A stretch of 64,000 bases of DNA from Paracoccus ravus (GTDB taxonomy: Bacteria; Pseudomonadota; Alphaproteobacteria; Rhodobacterales; Rhodobacteraceae). The translations under genes and the position numbers were made by a program. The stretch covers positions 246,278 through 310,277 of the forward strand of contig NZ_SDEB01000002.1 of assembly GCF_004522175.1 (NCBI RefSeq), given 5' to 3'. The notes below the pieces were generated by a model that was given only the letters and a program-made list of their open reading frames with translations, searched no databases and was not told the origin of the DNA. Positions 23,283 through 30,630 of the stretch are shown here, one piece after another (position 1 is the first letter of the stretch; each line of letters begins with the position of its first letter).

Positions 23283-25088
23283 TCAGTTCGAGACGAGCTT
23301 TATCCCATCCGCCAGAGGGCGTTCAACCACAGGAAGCGGGGTCTCGGTGATTGGACGCATCCCCAGAAGCGGCGCGACACGGCGGATCACCTCGCCCGCC
23401 ACGGGCGCAGCCGTCATGCCTGCGGTGCGGCTTTCGCCCCCGCCCTTGACCGAGGTCGGTTCGTCGAGCGACACCACCACGACATATTTCGGATCATTGG
23501 CCGGAAAGACCGAGGCGAAGGTCGAAACCACCTTGTTGCCGTAATAGCCGCCTGTCGGGCGCGGCTTGTCGGCCGTTCCGGTCTTGCCCGCGACCTCGTA
23601 TCCCTCGACATTGGCGCTGCGTCCGCTGCCCCGGACGACGACCTGGCGCAGCAACTGAACGGCGCTGCGCGCCGCTTCTGGAGACAAGACCTGATCGCCC
23701 TGACGCGCGCGGTCCCGGATCAATGTGGGCAGCACACGACGACCACCATTCGCAATGGTGGCATAGGCCGAGGCAAGGTGAAGCGGACTTGCGGCGAGAC
23801 CGTGCCCGAATGCCACCGTCGCCGAAGTCACGGCCGGCCAGCGACGCGGCACCAGCGGTTTCGCGCCCGGCGCTTCGATCAGTTCGACCGGGGTCGCCTC
23901 GAAGAAGCCGAGTTTCTCCAGGAATTCCTTTTGCCGATCCGCACCCAGAAGCTGGGCCACCCGCACCGTCCCCACATTCGAGGATTTCACGATGATATCG
24001 GTGATCGAAAGCTGATTGCCGTAGTTATGGCCTCGGAACTCGTTGATCAGATATTTCCCGATCTTGAGCGGCGCTTTCGAATTGATCATGGTCGTGGGAT
24101 TCACGAGCTTCAGATCCATGGCCTGCGCCACCGGAAAGATCTTGAAGGTCGAGCCCAGTTCGTACTGCCCCTGAACGGCACGGTTGAACAGCGGGCTGTC
24201 CGACGGATCACCCTTGAGCAGCGGGGCGGGACGGTGGTTCGGGTCGAAATCGGGCAGGCTCGCCATCGCGAGGATCTCGCCCGACGCCACTTCCATGACG
24301 ATGCCGGTCGCACCCTTGGCGTTCATGACCTTCATGCCATTCGAGAGCACTTCCTCCATGGCGGCCTGAACGGTCAGATCCACCGAAAGGGTCAGCGGCG
24401 CGCTGTCCTTGGTCGGATCGGTAAGATATCCGTCGAAGGCCTTTTCAACGCCGCCCGTCCCAAGGATCTGCGCGCTGGCGACGCCCTCGTCGCCGAATTT
24501 CGTGCCGCCCAGAATATGGCTGGCGATCTTGCCATTGGGATAGAGCCGCATCTCGCGCGGGCCGAACAGCAGGCCGGGTTCACCGATGTCATGCACCGCC
24601 TGCATCTGTTCGGGCGAGATCGTCCTCTGGATCCACAGAAAGCTCAGCTTGCCAGAGAAATCGCGCTTGAGCCGCGCCGCGTCCAGATCGGGAAAGATCG
24701 CGGCCAGCTTCTCGGCCGCGCCTTCGGGATCGATCATCTGGCGGGGATGGGCGTAAAGCGCATAGGTCGGAAGGTTCGTCGCCAGCACCCGGCCATGCCG
24801 ATCGGTGATATCGGCCCTCTGCGAGGTGATCCGGCTGGCCGAGGCCTGCGCGCGCGGCTCGCTGGGTTCGCTGGCCGCGAGCATGGCCATCCGGGTCCCC
24901 ACCGTGCCAAAGGCTAGGACAAAGACCATCGCCATGAAGGTCAGCCGCCGCTCGGCCCCCTTGCGGGCGCTGTCCTGAATGGCGGCGTGCCGCAGGGCGC
25001 GGTTCTCGGCCTCGATCGCGTCGGGATTCTCGCCGGTTTCCCTGGCGCGCAGAATACGGGCAAGCGGGCGCAATGGGGTGCGGATCAT
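23283..25088 (-). CDS. ftsI: peptidoglycan D,D-transpeptidase FtsI (PBP3)
   Basis: 601 residues from the ATG at 25088, which overlaps the ftsL stop (ATGA). A longer open frame to 25334 runs antisense to nothing useful and through ftsL, and is rejected. A single N-terminal membrane anchor (FMAMVFVLAFGTVGTRMAML) is followed by a pedestal domain and the transpeptidase domain with the catalytic serine in GSTFK, the SSN triad and KTGT (VAGKTGTADK). It makes septal cross-links during division. Confidence 0.96.
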   Translation of the reverse strand: MIRTPLRPLARILRARETGENPDAIEAENRALRHAAIQDSARKGAERRLTFMAMVFVLAFGTVGTRMAMLAASEPSEPRAQASASRITSQRADITDRHGRVLATNLPTYALYAHPRQMIDPEGAAEKLAAIFPDLDAARLKRDFSGKLSFLWIQRTISPEQMQAVHDIGEPGLLFGPREMRLYPNGKIASHILGGTKFGDEGVASAQILGTGGVEKAFDGYLTDPTKDSAPLTLSVDLTVQAAMEEVLSNGMKVMNAKGATGIVMEVASGEILAMASLPDFDPNHRPAPLLKGDPSDSPLFNRAVQGQYELGSTFKIFPVAQAMDLKLVNPTTMINSKAPLKIGKYLINEFRGHNYGNQLSITDIIVKSSNVGTVRVAQLLGADRQKEFLEKLGFFEATPVELIEAPGAKPLVPRRWPAVTSATVAFGHGLAASPLHLASAYATIANGGRRVLPTLIRDRARQGDQVLSPEAARSAVQLLRQVVVRGSGRSANVEGYEVAGKTGTADKPRPTGGYYGNKVVSTFASVFPANDPKYVVVVSLDEPTSVKGGGESRTAGMTAAPVAGEVIRRVAPLLGMRPITETPLPVVERPLADGIKLVSN

Positions 25089-25495
25089 GGCGTGCTCTCC
25101 TGTGGTCTGAGGGGCGGGAACCCGGCCGGCCGTTCGACCGGCGGTTCGGGCGGAACGGCGCTGCCCATGGCGGGATCGGCGAAACCGGGCATCGGCAGGC
25201 TGGGGCGGACCGCCCGATAGGCAACCTGCCGCACATCCACGAACTGTTCTGCCGTGAAGGGCACCAGCTTCAATTGCTCGATATTCAGCGAAACCAGTTC
25301 GCGCAGCCGCGCGGGGCGGTTCAGAAAGGCCCATTCGGCGCGCAAGACGCCCAGATCATCGCGCAGCGACGCAATCTCGCGCTGGACGCGCTCCATGTCG
25401 TTGAAGGCGGCCTGCGTGCGGTAGTTTTCGCGATAGGCCCAGAATGCCATCCCCATCACCGCCAATGTCGTCAGCAGGTAAAGGATCGATCGCAT
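25085..25495 (-). CDS. ftsL: cell division protein FtsL
   Basis: 136 residues from the ATG at 25495; a GTG just upstream (25498) is also possible. A short cytoplasmic end leads into one membrane helix (ILYLLTTLAVMGMAFWAY), then a coiled coil (FNDMERVQREIASLRDDLGV) with an AEWAFLNRPARL segment typical of FtsL. The tail is rich in proline. FtsL forms a complex with FtsB and FtsQ that activates FtsWI. Position between rsmH and ftsI, with overlapping stop and start codons on both sides, supports the call for a weakly conserved protein. Confidence 0.9.
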   Translation of the reverse strand: MRSILYLLTTLAVMGMAFWAYRENYRTQAAFNDMERVQREIASLRDDLGVLRAEWAFLNRPARLRELVSLNIEQLKLVPFTAEQFVDVRQVAYRAVRPSLPMPGFADPAMGSAVPPEPPVERPAGFPPLRPQESTP

Positions 25496-26469
25496 CACTG
25501 GCCCCTTTCACTCAGCCGTGGCAGGCCCAAAAGGTTCGGATCAACCTGCCCGGCCGGCGTTTCCGTGCGAATGCCGACACGCAGCAAGGCCGAGCGCGAC
25601 CGCGGATTGGCCGCCAGTTCGGCCTCGTCAGGGCCAATGGCGCGACGGAACGGCAGCGTGAAAGCCGGCGCTTCCTGCTTGGCCTCGGGGGCATGGCGGC
25701 TGCCGCCCCCGGCACTGCCCGAGCGGGACTGCATGAAGCGTTTGACGATGCGATCCTCGAGCGAATGAAAGCTGACCACGGCGAGCTTGCCGCCCGGTTT
25801 CAGCGCGCGTTCGGCCGCGGCAAGCCCCGCGACAAGTTGGCCGAATTCATCATTGACCCAGATCCGGATCGCCTGAAACGCCCGCGTCGCCGGATGGCTC
25901 TGGCCCGGCTTGGGACGCGGCAAGCAGCCCGCGATGATCTCGGCCAACTCGCCTGTGCGGCTCAGCGGCCGCGCCGCGACGATGGCCTTGGCGATGCGGC
26001 GCGAGGCGCGCTCTTCGCCGAAAAGATACAGCACGTCCGCGATCACCGCTTCGGGCGCAGTGTTCAGGAGTTCCGCGGCAGAAGGCCCCTCGCCCCCCAT
26101 CCGCATGTCCAAGGGTCCGTCGCGCAGGAAGGAAAAGCCGCGCTCGGCCTGATCCAGCTGCATCGAACTGACGCCAAGGTCCAGCACAACACCATCGACC
26201 GGCTCTGCGGCCAACTCGTCAAGCTGCGAGAAGGTGCCCTCGACCAGCGTCAGCCGGTCGCCAAACTCACCGGCCCATTCCTGCGCCATGCGAAAGACCA
26301 TCGGGTCGCGGTCGATGCCGATGACGCGCGCAGCACCCTGCGCCAGCAATCCCCGCGCATAACCGCCCGCGCCGAATGTGCCATCGACCCAAACACCCGA
26401 AACCGGAGCCACGGCCCGCAAGAGAGGCCCGAGCAGAACCGAGATATGGGGATCATCCGCGCTCGACAT
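25495..26469 (-). CDS. rsmH: 16S rRNA (cytosine-1402-N4)-methyltransferase
   Basis: 324 residues from the ATG at 26469, one base after the mraZ stop. [15 protein letters not shown] opens the protein. The SAM site is [13 protein letters not shown] followed by GIDRDPMVF, then [18 protein letters not shown] and, near the C-terminus, [16 protein letters not shown]. It methylates N4 of C1402 in the ribosomal P site. An upstream in-frame extension to 26604 overlaps mraZ and is not favoured. Confidence 0.96.
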   Translation of the reverse strand: MSSADDPHISVLLGPLLRAVAPVSGVWVDGTFGAGGYARGLLAQGAARVIGIDRDPMVFRMAQEWAGEFGDRLTLVEGTFSQLDELAAEPVDGVVLDLGVSSMQLDQAERGFSFLRDGPLDMRMGGEGPSAAELLNTAPEAVIADVLYLFGEERASRRIAKAIVAARPLSRTGELAEIIAGCLPRPKPGQSHPATRAFQAIRIWVNDEFGQLVAGLAAAERALKPGGKLAVVSFHSLEDRIVKRFMQSRSGSAGGGSRHAPEAKQEAPAFTLPFRRAIGPDEAELAANPRSRSALLRVGIRTETPAGQVDPNLLGLPRLSERGQ

Positions 26470-26470
26470 G

Positions 26471-26980
26471 TCAGCCCTCGGCCCTTGGCGCGGTCGAGAG
26501 CAGCGACAGTGGGTCGGCGCCCGGTTCGAAATTGGGGACGAGGTCTTCCAGGGCGCTCTCCTGCGCTTCGTAATTGGTGGGGCTCCAGACCTTGAGGCTG
26601 TCACCCGAAGAGATGAAGAAGGCGCTGTCGGTCAGCCCGATCCGGTCGCGCAGTTTCTGCGGCAGGACGAGGCGACCGTCATTGTCGATCTCGGACTCTT
26701 CCGCATGGCCGTAATAGATGTTTTCAAGGATATTGCGCTCGGCGCTGCCGCGCGCGAGGCCCGAGATCTGCTCGTCGATCTCTTCCATCGCTTGCATGGT
26801 ATAAAGCTGAAGGTGCTTCCATTCGCGGGTGCCGAAGACGATGACCAGACGGGGACGCTTGCCGGTCTCCCATGCCTCGTCGCAAGATTCGAAGACCCGG
26901 CGGAACTTGGCCGGGATCGAAACGCGACCTTTCGCGTCGACCTTGACCTCTTCGGATCCTCTGAACCTGCTGCGTGCCAC
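26471..26980 (-). CDS. mraZ: transcriptional regulator MraZ
   Basis: 169 residues from a GTG start at 26980 with GGAG about 10 nt upstream; this start yields the normal MraZ N-terminus ([20 protein letters not shown]). Two SpoVT-AbrB type halves are visible: [13 protein letters not shown] and [18 protein letters not shown]. MraZ forms ring-shaped oligomers, binds TGGG-type direct repeats and controls its own dcw operon. It is the first gene of the cluster here. The frame stays open to 27355, but that part covers the likely promoter and operator. Confidence 0.94.
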   Translation of the reverse strand: MARSRFRGSEEVKVDAKGRVSIPAKFRRVFESCDEAWETGKRPRLVIVFGTREWKHLQLYTMQAMEEIDEQISGLARGSAERNILENIYYGHAEESEIDNDGRLVLPQKLRDRIGLTDSAFFISSGDSLKVWSPTNYEAQESALEDLVPNFEPGADPLSLLSTAPRAEG

Positions 26981-27593
26981 TGGCCCGCGCTCCTTACCAC
27001 TGTCCCGGCCATTCCGGTGTTCCGAAATGGAAAGGGCGGATCGGGCTGCTGCCACTGCCCGATCCGCCGCCCTCGTTCCCATCTCTGGGCCCCGTAGTTT
27101 CGGGGATCGTCCCCGCGTTTGCGCCACCTGGGGGAGGTGCTGCTCGCGCGCCGCGGAGGCGTTATCCGGAAGCGGGTTGCCTGTATGAAGCCTGCTTGTC
27201 GCCTTGGGATCTTGTCGTCCCGTTATGCCCGTTCCGTGAGGAAAGGGATGACATGGGATTGCATGGGACGCAATGGGTTTGTTTGGTCCGCAACCTCTCG
27301 GCGGCAGGGTTCCGCCCGGCCGAATCGCACGAAGAAAACGACACGAAAGATTCACAAAGAGAAGGTTTGGAAAATTTGGCGGATCAGACCACTAGATGTA
27401 GTAGGTAAAATAAGGTGAAGCAAAAATCCCACAAGTTTCGAGAAAGCGATCGAAAAGGGATGCCAACTTCGACAAGAGCGGCTATCAGGGCCGGCTCGCC
27501 GCGTGCGGCTTTCCTCGAATTTCCCGGAAATCACGGCTGCTCACGTCCCGGTGATTCGTGATTCCGCTCGTTTCCCGTGAATTCCCAGCCGCG
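26981..27593. other. long leader and promoter region of the dcw cluster
   Basis: About 610 bases without a supported gene. The part next to mraZ is GC-rich; 27340-27480 is clearly A+T-richer and is the likely promoter zone for the - strand. It contains the phased TGGG array listed separately. At 27500-27590 there are scattered TTTCCCG and ATTCCC words without an obvious symmetry. I could not place a -35/-10 pair with confidence. Confidence 0.6.
27244..27287 (+). promoter_or_regulatory. 10-bp-phased TGGG repeat array, probable MraZ operator
   Basis: TGGG occurs at 27254, 27264 and 27274, exactly one helical turn apart, in the frame ATGGGA, ATGGGA, ATGGGT. Weaker in-phase copies AGGG (27244) and TGGT (27284) flank it. 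MraZ of other bacteria binds TGGG-type repeats with 5-nt spacers upstream of mraZ. Here the array is about 270 bp upstream of the mraZ start, and the TGGG strand is opposite to mraZ. Confidence 0.65.
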
Positions 27594-27626
27594 CGGGAAA
27601 GAAAGAAGGGTCCGAACCGGCCCCTT
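27594..27626 (-). terminator. terminator after mrp
   Basis: On the - strand AAGGGGCCG, a 3-nt loop and CGGACCCTT (27626 to 27606) form a 9-position stem with one mismatch, followed by CTTTCTTTCCC. It lies 30 nt past the mrp stop. Confidence 0.7.
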
Positions 27627-27656
27627 GCTGCTTTTCTACTTCTGGGCGAATCGGCT

Positions 27657-28772
27657 TCACGCCATCCCGCCGCCGATCAGCCGCTCAGCGAGACGGGAAA
27701 ACGCCTGCGCGACCGGCCCATCGGTCACCGCAACCGGCGTGCCCGCATCACCCGCCAACCGGACATCCAGATTCAGCGGGATTTCGCCCAAGAAGGGCAG
27801 GCCGATCTGCTGGGCCTCGGCCGCGACCCCGCCATGACCGAACAGATGCGCCTCATGGCCGCAATTCGGGCAGATATAGGTGGACATGTTTTCGACCAGA
27901 CCCAGAACCGGGGTCTTGAGCTTGTTGAACATGTCGATGGCGCGGCGCGCATCGATCAGCGCCACGTCCTGCGGCGTCGAGACGATGATTGCCCCTGAAA
28001 CCTGCGCCTTCTGGCAGAGCGACAATTGCACATCGCCCGTGCCGGGCGGCAGATCCACCAGCAGCACGTCCAGCTCGCCCCATTTCACCTGATTGAGCAT
28101 CTGCTGCAGCGCGCCCATCAGCATCGGGCCGCGCCAGACGAGGGCCTCGCCCTCTTTCATCATCAGGCCGATCGACATGACCGTGACGCCATGGGCGTGC
28201 AGCGGCTCGATCATCTGGCCGTCGCTGGTCGGGCGCTGCCCGGTCAGGCCCAGCATGCGGGGCTGCGAGGGGCCGTAGATATCGGCATCGAGCAAGCCGA
28301 CCCGGCGTCCGGCCTTGGCCAGCGCCACCGCGAGGTTCGAGGTCAGGGTGGATTTCCCGACCCCGCCCTTGCCCGAACCGATGGCAATGATGCGCGCCAC
28401 GCCGCTGACCGGCTCGGGGCCGGCCTGCGGGGTCGGATGACGACCGATCTTGAGGCTGGGCGGCGGCTCGCCCTGACCCGAGCGGCGCGCCACCTCTGCG
28501 CCGGCGGGCGGCGCTCCGCGCGGCGCGGCGGGTGCGGTCATCACGATCTGGACTTTCTCGACGCCGGGAATGGCGCGCAAGCGGCGCTCGGCCTCGGCCT
28601 CGACCGGGGCAAGCGCCTTGGCCGCTTCCGGATTCGCGGCCTCGATCACGAAACGAACGGTTCCGCCTTCGACCGCGAGCGCCCGCACCAGATCGGCCGA
28701 GATTAGATTCCCGCCCCCCGGAACGGCGATCTGTTGCAGTTCGGACAGCACACGTTCTCGTGATATGGTCAT
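27657..28772 (-). CDS. mrp: Mrp/NBP35-family iron-sulfur cluster carrier ATPase (ApbC-like)
   Basis: 371 residues from the ATG at 28772, preferred over 28787 because GGGGA lies 7 nt upstream. The N-terminal third is a MIP18/DUF59 domain (ISADLVRALAVEGG). A Pro/Gly-rich linker leads to the deviant Walker A GSGKGGVGKSTL, DADIYGPSQPRMLG, and the Cys-X-X-Cys of YICPNCGHEAHLFG, which holds a bridging 4Fe-4S cluster in the dimer. It delivers iron-sulfur clusters to apo-proteins; succinate dehydrogenase, coded a few kb away, is one enzyme that needs them. Confidence 0.94.
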   Translation of the reverse strand: MTISRERVLSELQQIAVPGGGNLISADLVRALAVEGGTVRFVIEAANPEAAKALAPVEAEAERRLRAIPGVEKVQIVMTAPAAPRGAPPAGAEVARRSGQGEPPPSLKIGRHPTPQAGPEPVSGVARIIAIGSGKGGVGKSTLTSNLAVALAKAGRRVGLLDADIYGPSQPRMLGLTGQRPTSDGQMIEPLHAHGVTVMSIGLMMKEGEALVWRGPMLMGALQQMLNQVKWGELDVLLVDLPPGTGDVQLSLCQKAQVSGAIIVSTPQDVALIDARRAIDMFNKLKTPVLGLVENMSTYICPNCGHEAHLFGHGGVAAEAQQIGLPFLGEIPLNLDVRLAGDAGTPVAVTDGPVAQAFSRLAERLIGGGMA

Positions 28773-29092
28773 TTCGATCCCCGGCATTCAAAGCGACCGC
28801 AGCATGTCAATTTTGGCTCCGCTCTTCAAGCACGGCCAAATCGGTCGTGATAAGCCCATGAAACCTTGGGTAACTTGCCAACTACTTTCGTCCATTTCTT
28901 GAAACTGATCGAAAGAAGTCTGAAAAAGTTAATGTTTCTAAACCGTTTGCACCGCTGTTTCTTGAAAGCTATTCGGTTTCTGCATAGCAGCATCACGCCC
29001 CTGTCTCTTGTGCATTTGCGGCGAAACGCGCATGTTCGCCCTAACAAAGCGACGGGAAAATCCGAAGCTGACAGATCGCAAGAGTGCTGGAC
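28773..29092 (+). other. intergenic leader of the DUF1127-small RNA unit
   Basis: 320 bases between the divergent mrp start and the DUF1127 start. It is A+T-richer than its surroundings. CTTGAAA occurs twice (28898-28904 and 28961-28967), the core of heat-shock sigma (RpoH) -35 elements. I see no coding potential and no conserved RNA element here. Confidence 0.5.
28961..28987 (+). promoter_or_regulatory. candidate RpoH-type promoter for the DUF1127-small RNA unit
   Basis: CTTGAAA at 28961-28967 followed after 13 nt by TGCATAG (28981-28987) fits the loose RpoH pattern CTTGAA-N13 to 17-CCCATNT. It would give a leader of roughly 100 nt. In R. sphaeroides the matching unit is driven by RpoHI and RpoHII, which is why this site was sought; the -10 match is weak. 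Confidence 0.35.
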
Positions 29093-29320
29093 ATGGCTGT
29101 TATCGAACTGAACCAAGGCATGGCTCACAAAGCCGAAGCTGCAGAAGGTCGCTTCGGGAACCTCTTTGCCGATCTGCGCGATTACTTTGCACGCCGGTCG
29201 CTGTTCCGCCAGACCGTTCGCGAGTTGAACGACCTTTCCGGTCGCGAGCTTGCCGATCTGGGGATCAACCGGTCGATGATCCGCAGCGTGGCCTATCAGG
29301 CCGCCTGGGGGTCGAAATAA
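29093..29320 (+). CDS. DUF1127 domain small protein upstream of CcsR-type RNAs (CcaF1-like)
   Basis: 75 residues from the ATG at 29093; a GTG at 29084 is an alternative. The second half, RRSLFRQTVRELNDLSGRELADLGINRSMIRSVAY without its ends, is a textbook DUF1127 pattern: an arginine-rich helix, then L-x-D-x-G-I-x-R-x-x-I. In Rhodobacter the homologue CcaF1 (RSP_6037) is an RNA-binding protein encoded directly upstream of CcsR small RNAs and shares a stress promoter with them. The same order is seen here, with the hairpin array beginning 10 nt past the stop. A second DUF1127 gene is in the urease operon. Confidence 0.88.
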   Translation: MAVIELNQGMAHKAEAAEGRFGNLFADLRDYFARRSLFRQTVRELNDLSGRELADLGINRSMIRSVAYQAAWGSK

Positions 29321-29330
29321 GAATTTAATA

Positions 29331-29402
29331 CCCGACCCTCTCCTCCTCCCTTGGGTCCGGGTTCAGGCGACATCCTCTCTCCTCCTCCCTGAGGATGTCG
29401 CC
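29331..29402 (+). ncRNA. CcsR/cuckoo-type small RNA unit 1
   Basis: Hairpin 1 (29331-29361): CCCGACCC pairs with GGGTCCGGG with one bulged base. Hairpin 2 (29366-29402): GGCGACATCCTC pairs perfectly with GAGGATGTCGCC over 12 bp. Loops carry CTCCTCCTCCC. The linker is TTCA. Confidence 0.85.
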
Positions 29403-29415
29403 GCTCCAATACCGT

Positions 29416-29485
29416 AAGGCCCCTCCTCCTCCCTGGGCCTTGCAGTTCAGGCGGCACCCTCCTCCTCCTCCCTGAGGGTGCCGCC
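29416..29485 (+). ncRNA. CcsR/cuckoo-type small RNA unit 2
   Basis: Hairpin 3 (29416-29441): AAGGCCC/GGGCCTT, 7 bp. Hairpin 4 (29450-29485): GGCGGCACCCTC/GAGGGTGCCGCC, 12 bp perfect. Both loops are exactly CTCCTCCTCCCT. Near-duplicate of unit 4. Confidence 0.88.
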
Positions 29486-29496
29486 GATCAGATACG

Positions 29497-29567
29497 GTGA
29501 AACCCCTCCTCCTCCCTGGGTTTCACGGTTACGGCGGCCTCCCCCTCCTCCTCCCTGGGGCGCCGCC
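29497..29567 (+). ncRNA. CcsR/cuckoo-type small RNA unit 3
   Basis: Hairpin 5 (29497-29526): GTGAAACCC/GGGTTTCAC, 9 bp perfect. Hairpin 6 (29533-29567): GGCGGC/GCCGCC plus CCCC/GGGG around a small internal loop. Both loops are CTCCTCCTCCCT. Confidence 0.88.
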
Positions 29568-29576
29568 ACCGACACG

Positions 29577-29648
29577 GCGAAGCCCCTCCTCCTCCCTGGG
29601 CTTTGCGGTTCAGGCGGCACCCTCCTCCTCCTCCCTGAGGGTGCCGCC
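29577..29648 (+). ncRNA. CcsR/cuckoo-type small RNA unit 4
   Basis: Hairpin 7 (29577-29606): GCGAAGCCC/GGGCTTTGC with one G-T pair. Hairpin 8 (29613-29648) is identical to hairpin 4. Both loops are CTCCTCCTCCCT. Units 2 and 4 look like a recent internal duplication. Confidence 0.88.
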
Positions 29649-29675
29649 GCAAACCCCCGGTCGGAACACGGAATA

Positions 29676-29743
29676 CGATGGCCCCTCCTCCTCCCTGGGT
29701 CATCGGATCGCGGCACATGGCTCCTCCTCCCTGCCATTGCCGC
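29676..29743 (+). ncRNA. CcsR/cuckoo-type small RNA unit 5
   Basis: Hairpin 9 (29676-29705): CGATGGCCC/GGGTCATCG with one G-T pair. Hairpin 10 (29710-29743): GCGGCA plus ATGGC pair with GCCAT plus TGCCGC, with one bulged C. The motif CTCCTCCTCCCT is complete in both. A 27-nt spacer, longer than elsewhere, precedes this unit. Confidence 0.85.
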
Positions 29744-29749
29744 ACCCAT

Positions 29750-29827
29750 ACGCGGCCCCTCCTCCTCCCTGGGCCGGCGTTACGCGGCGGTGCCCTCCTC
29801 CTCCCTGGGCGCCGCCGCTTTTCATTT
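29750..29827 (+). ncRNA. CcsR/cuckoo-type small RNA unit 6
   Basis: Hairpin 11 (29750-29780): ACGCGGCCC pairs with GGGCCGGCGT with one bulged G. Hairpin 12 (29784-29818): GCGGCGGTGCCC pairs with GGGCGCCGCCGC with one G-T pair, followed by CTTTTCATTT. Both contain CTCCTCCTCCCT. Confidence 0.87.
29784..29827 (+). terminator. terminator closing the small RNA array
   Basis: Hairpin 12 of the array (12-bp GC stem, 29784-29818) is the only one followed by a T-rich run (CTTTTCATTT). It thus doubles as an intrinsic terminator, 27 nt before the rlmJ start. Confidence 0.65.
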
Positions 29828-29853
29828 CAGCCCAACGCAGGTATTCGCGGGAC

Positions 29854-30630
29854 ATGTTGTCCTATCAGCACGCCTATCACGCCGGGAATCTCGCCGATCT
29901 GCAGAAGCACGCGCTTCTGGCATGGATGCTGGATTACCTGACCGCCAAGCCCAAGCCCCTGACCTATCTGGAAACCCATGCCGGGCGTGGTCTTTACGAC
30001 CTTGCCGGGCCGGAATCCGAAAAGACCGGAGAGGCCCGCGCCGGCATCACCCGCGCGCTTTCCGAGGACTGGCTGCCCGAGGATCACCCGCTTTGTCAGG
30101 CGCTGGACCAGATCCGCGCCATGCACGGGCCGAATGCCTATCCCGGCTCGCCACTGATCGCGCGTTATTTCCTGCGCCCCGAGGACAATGCCCATCTGGC
30201 CGAGTTGCACCCGACCGAGCATGAGGCCCTGTCGCAAGTCGGCGGCTTTGCCCACCTGCACAAGCAGGACGGCTTTGCGATGGCTCAGGCAATCTGCCCG
30301 CCGACGCCGCGCCGCGGCCTTTTGCTGATCGACCCAAGCTATGAGGTGAAGGACGAATATGACGCCATTCCGCGCCAGATCGCCAAGCTCGCGCGGAAAT
30401 GGAACGTTGGCGTCATCGCGCTGTGGTATCCGATCCTGACCGATCTGCGGCATGTGCCCATGCTCATGGCCCTGCAGCAGAACCACCCCGAGGCATTGCT
30501 CTCGGAGGTCCGCTTCCCGCCCGCCCGTCCGGGACATGGCATGGTCGGCTCGGGGATGTTCGTGATCAACCCGCCTTACGGGCTCGCGGATGAGGCCCGC
30601 CGGATCAAGGCGCTTTATTCCGGCCTGTAG
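29854..30630 (+). CDS. rlmJ: 23S rRNA (adenine-2030-N6)-methyltransferase
   Basis: 258 residues from the ATG at 29854. MLSYQHAYHAGNLADLQKHA at the N-terminus and LIDPSYEVKDEY (motif IV, DPxYE) are diagnostic of RlmJ. YLETHAGRGLYDL is part of the SAM site, and GHGMVGSGMFVINPP lies near the end. It methylates A2030 of 23S rRNA. The frame is open upstream to 29497, but that stretch is the hairpin array and is not coding. Its last 16 bases overlap the 3' end of the convergent amidase gene. Confidence 0.95.
   Translation: MLSYQHAYHAGNLADLQKHALLAWMLDYLTAKPKPLTYLETHAGRGLYDLAGPESEKTGEARAGITRALSEDWLPEDHPLCQALDQIRAMHGPNAYPGSPLIARYFLRPEDNAHLAELHPTEHEALSQVGGFAHLHKQDGFAMAQAICPPTPRRGLLLIDPSYEVKDEYDAIPRQIAKLARKWNVGVIALWYPILTDLRHVPMLMALQQNHPEALLSEVRFPPARPGHGMVGSGMFVINPPYGLADEARRIKALYSGL

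Larger units (their letters stand above)
29331..29827 (+). repeat. tandem array of twelve hairpins with the invariant loop CTCCTCCTCCCT
   Basis: Between a DUF1127 gene and rlmJ lie twelve successive inverted repeats. Each arm differs, yet all twelve surround a CTCCTCCTCCC core; eleven have the full CTCCTCCTCCCT plus start of the right arm, and the second and first copies have a slightly shifted or extended loop. Short stems (7-9 bp) alternate with long GC stems (about 10-12 bp), giving six two-hairpin units. Hairpins four and eight are identical copies. Because stem arms vary while base pairing is kept, the RNA structure and loop are what is conserved. This is the CcsR/cuckoo RNA architecture. 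Confidence 0.93.

Noticed and set aside
26981..27355. N-terminal extension of MraZ to 27355
   Set aside because: The conserved MraZ N-terminus begins at the GTG at 26980 with an SD. The upstream part covers the phased TGGG operator and is not conserved-looking protein.
29331..29827. CRISPR array
   Set aside because: The fixed unit is only about 12 bases, and the 'spacers' are the complementary arms of hairpins. There are no cas genes. Spacing is irregular.
29447..30224. Open frames on both strands across the hairpin array, including an N-terminal extension of rlmJ and Glu/Gly-rich frames on the - strand
   Set aside because: They only translate the repeated CTCCTCCTCCCT loops and their complements into low-complexity peptides. 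The hairpin symmetry, the varying arms and the normal RlmJ start at 29854 show RNA, not protein, selection.
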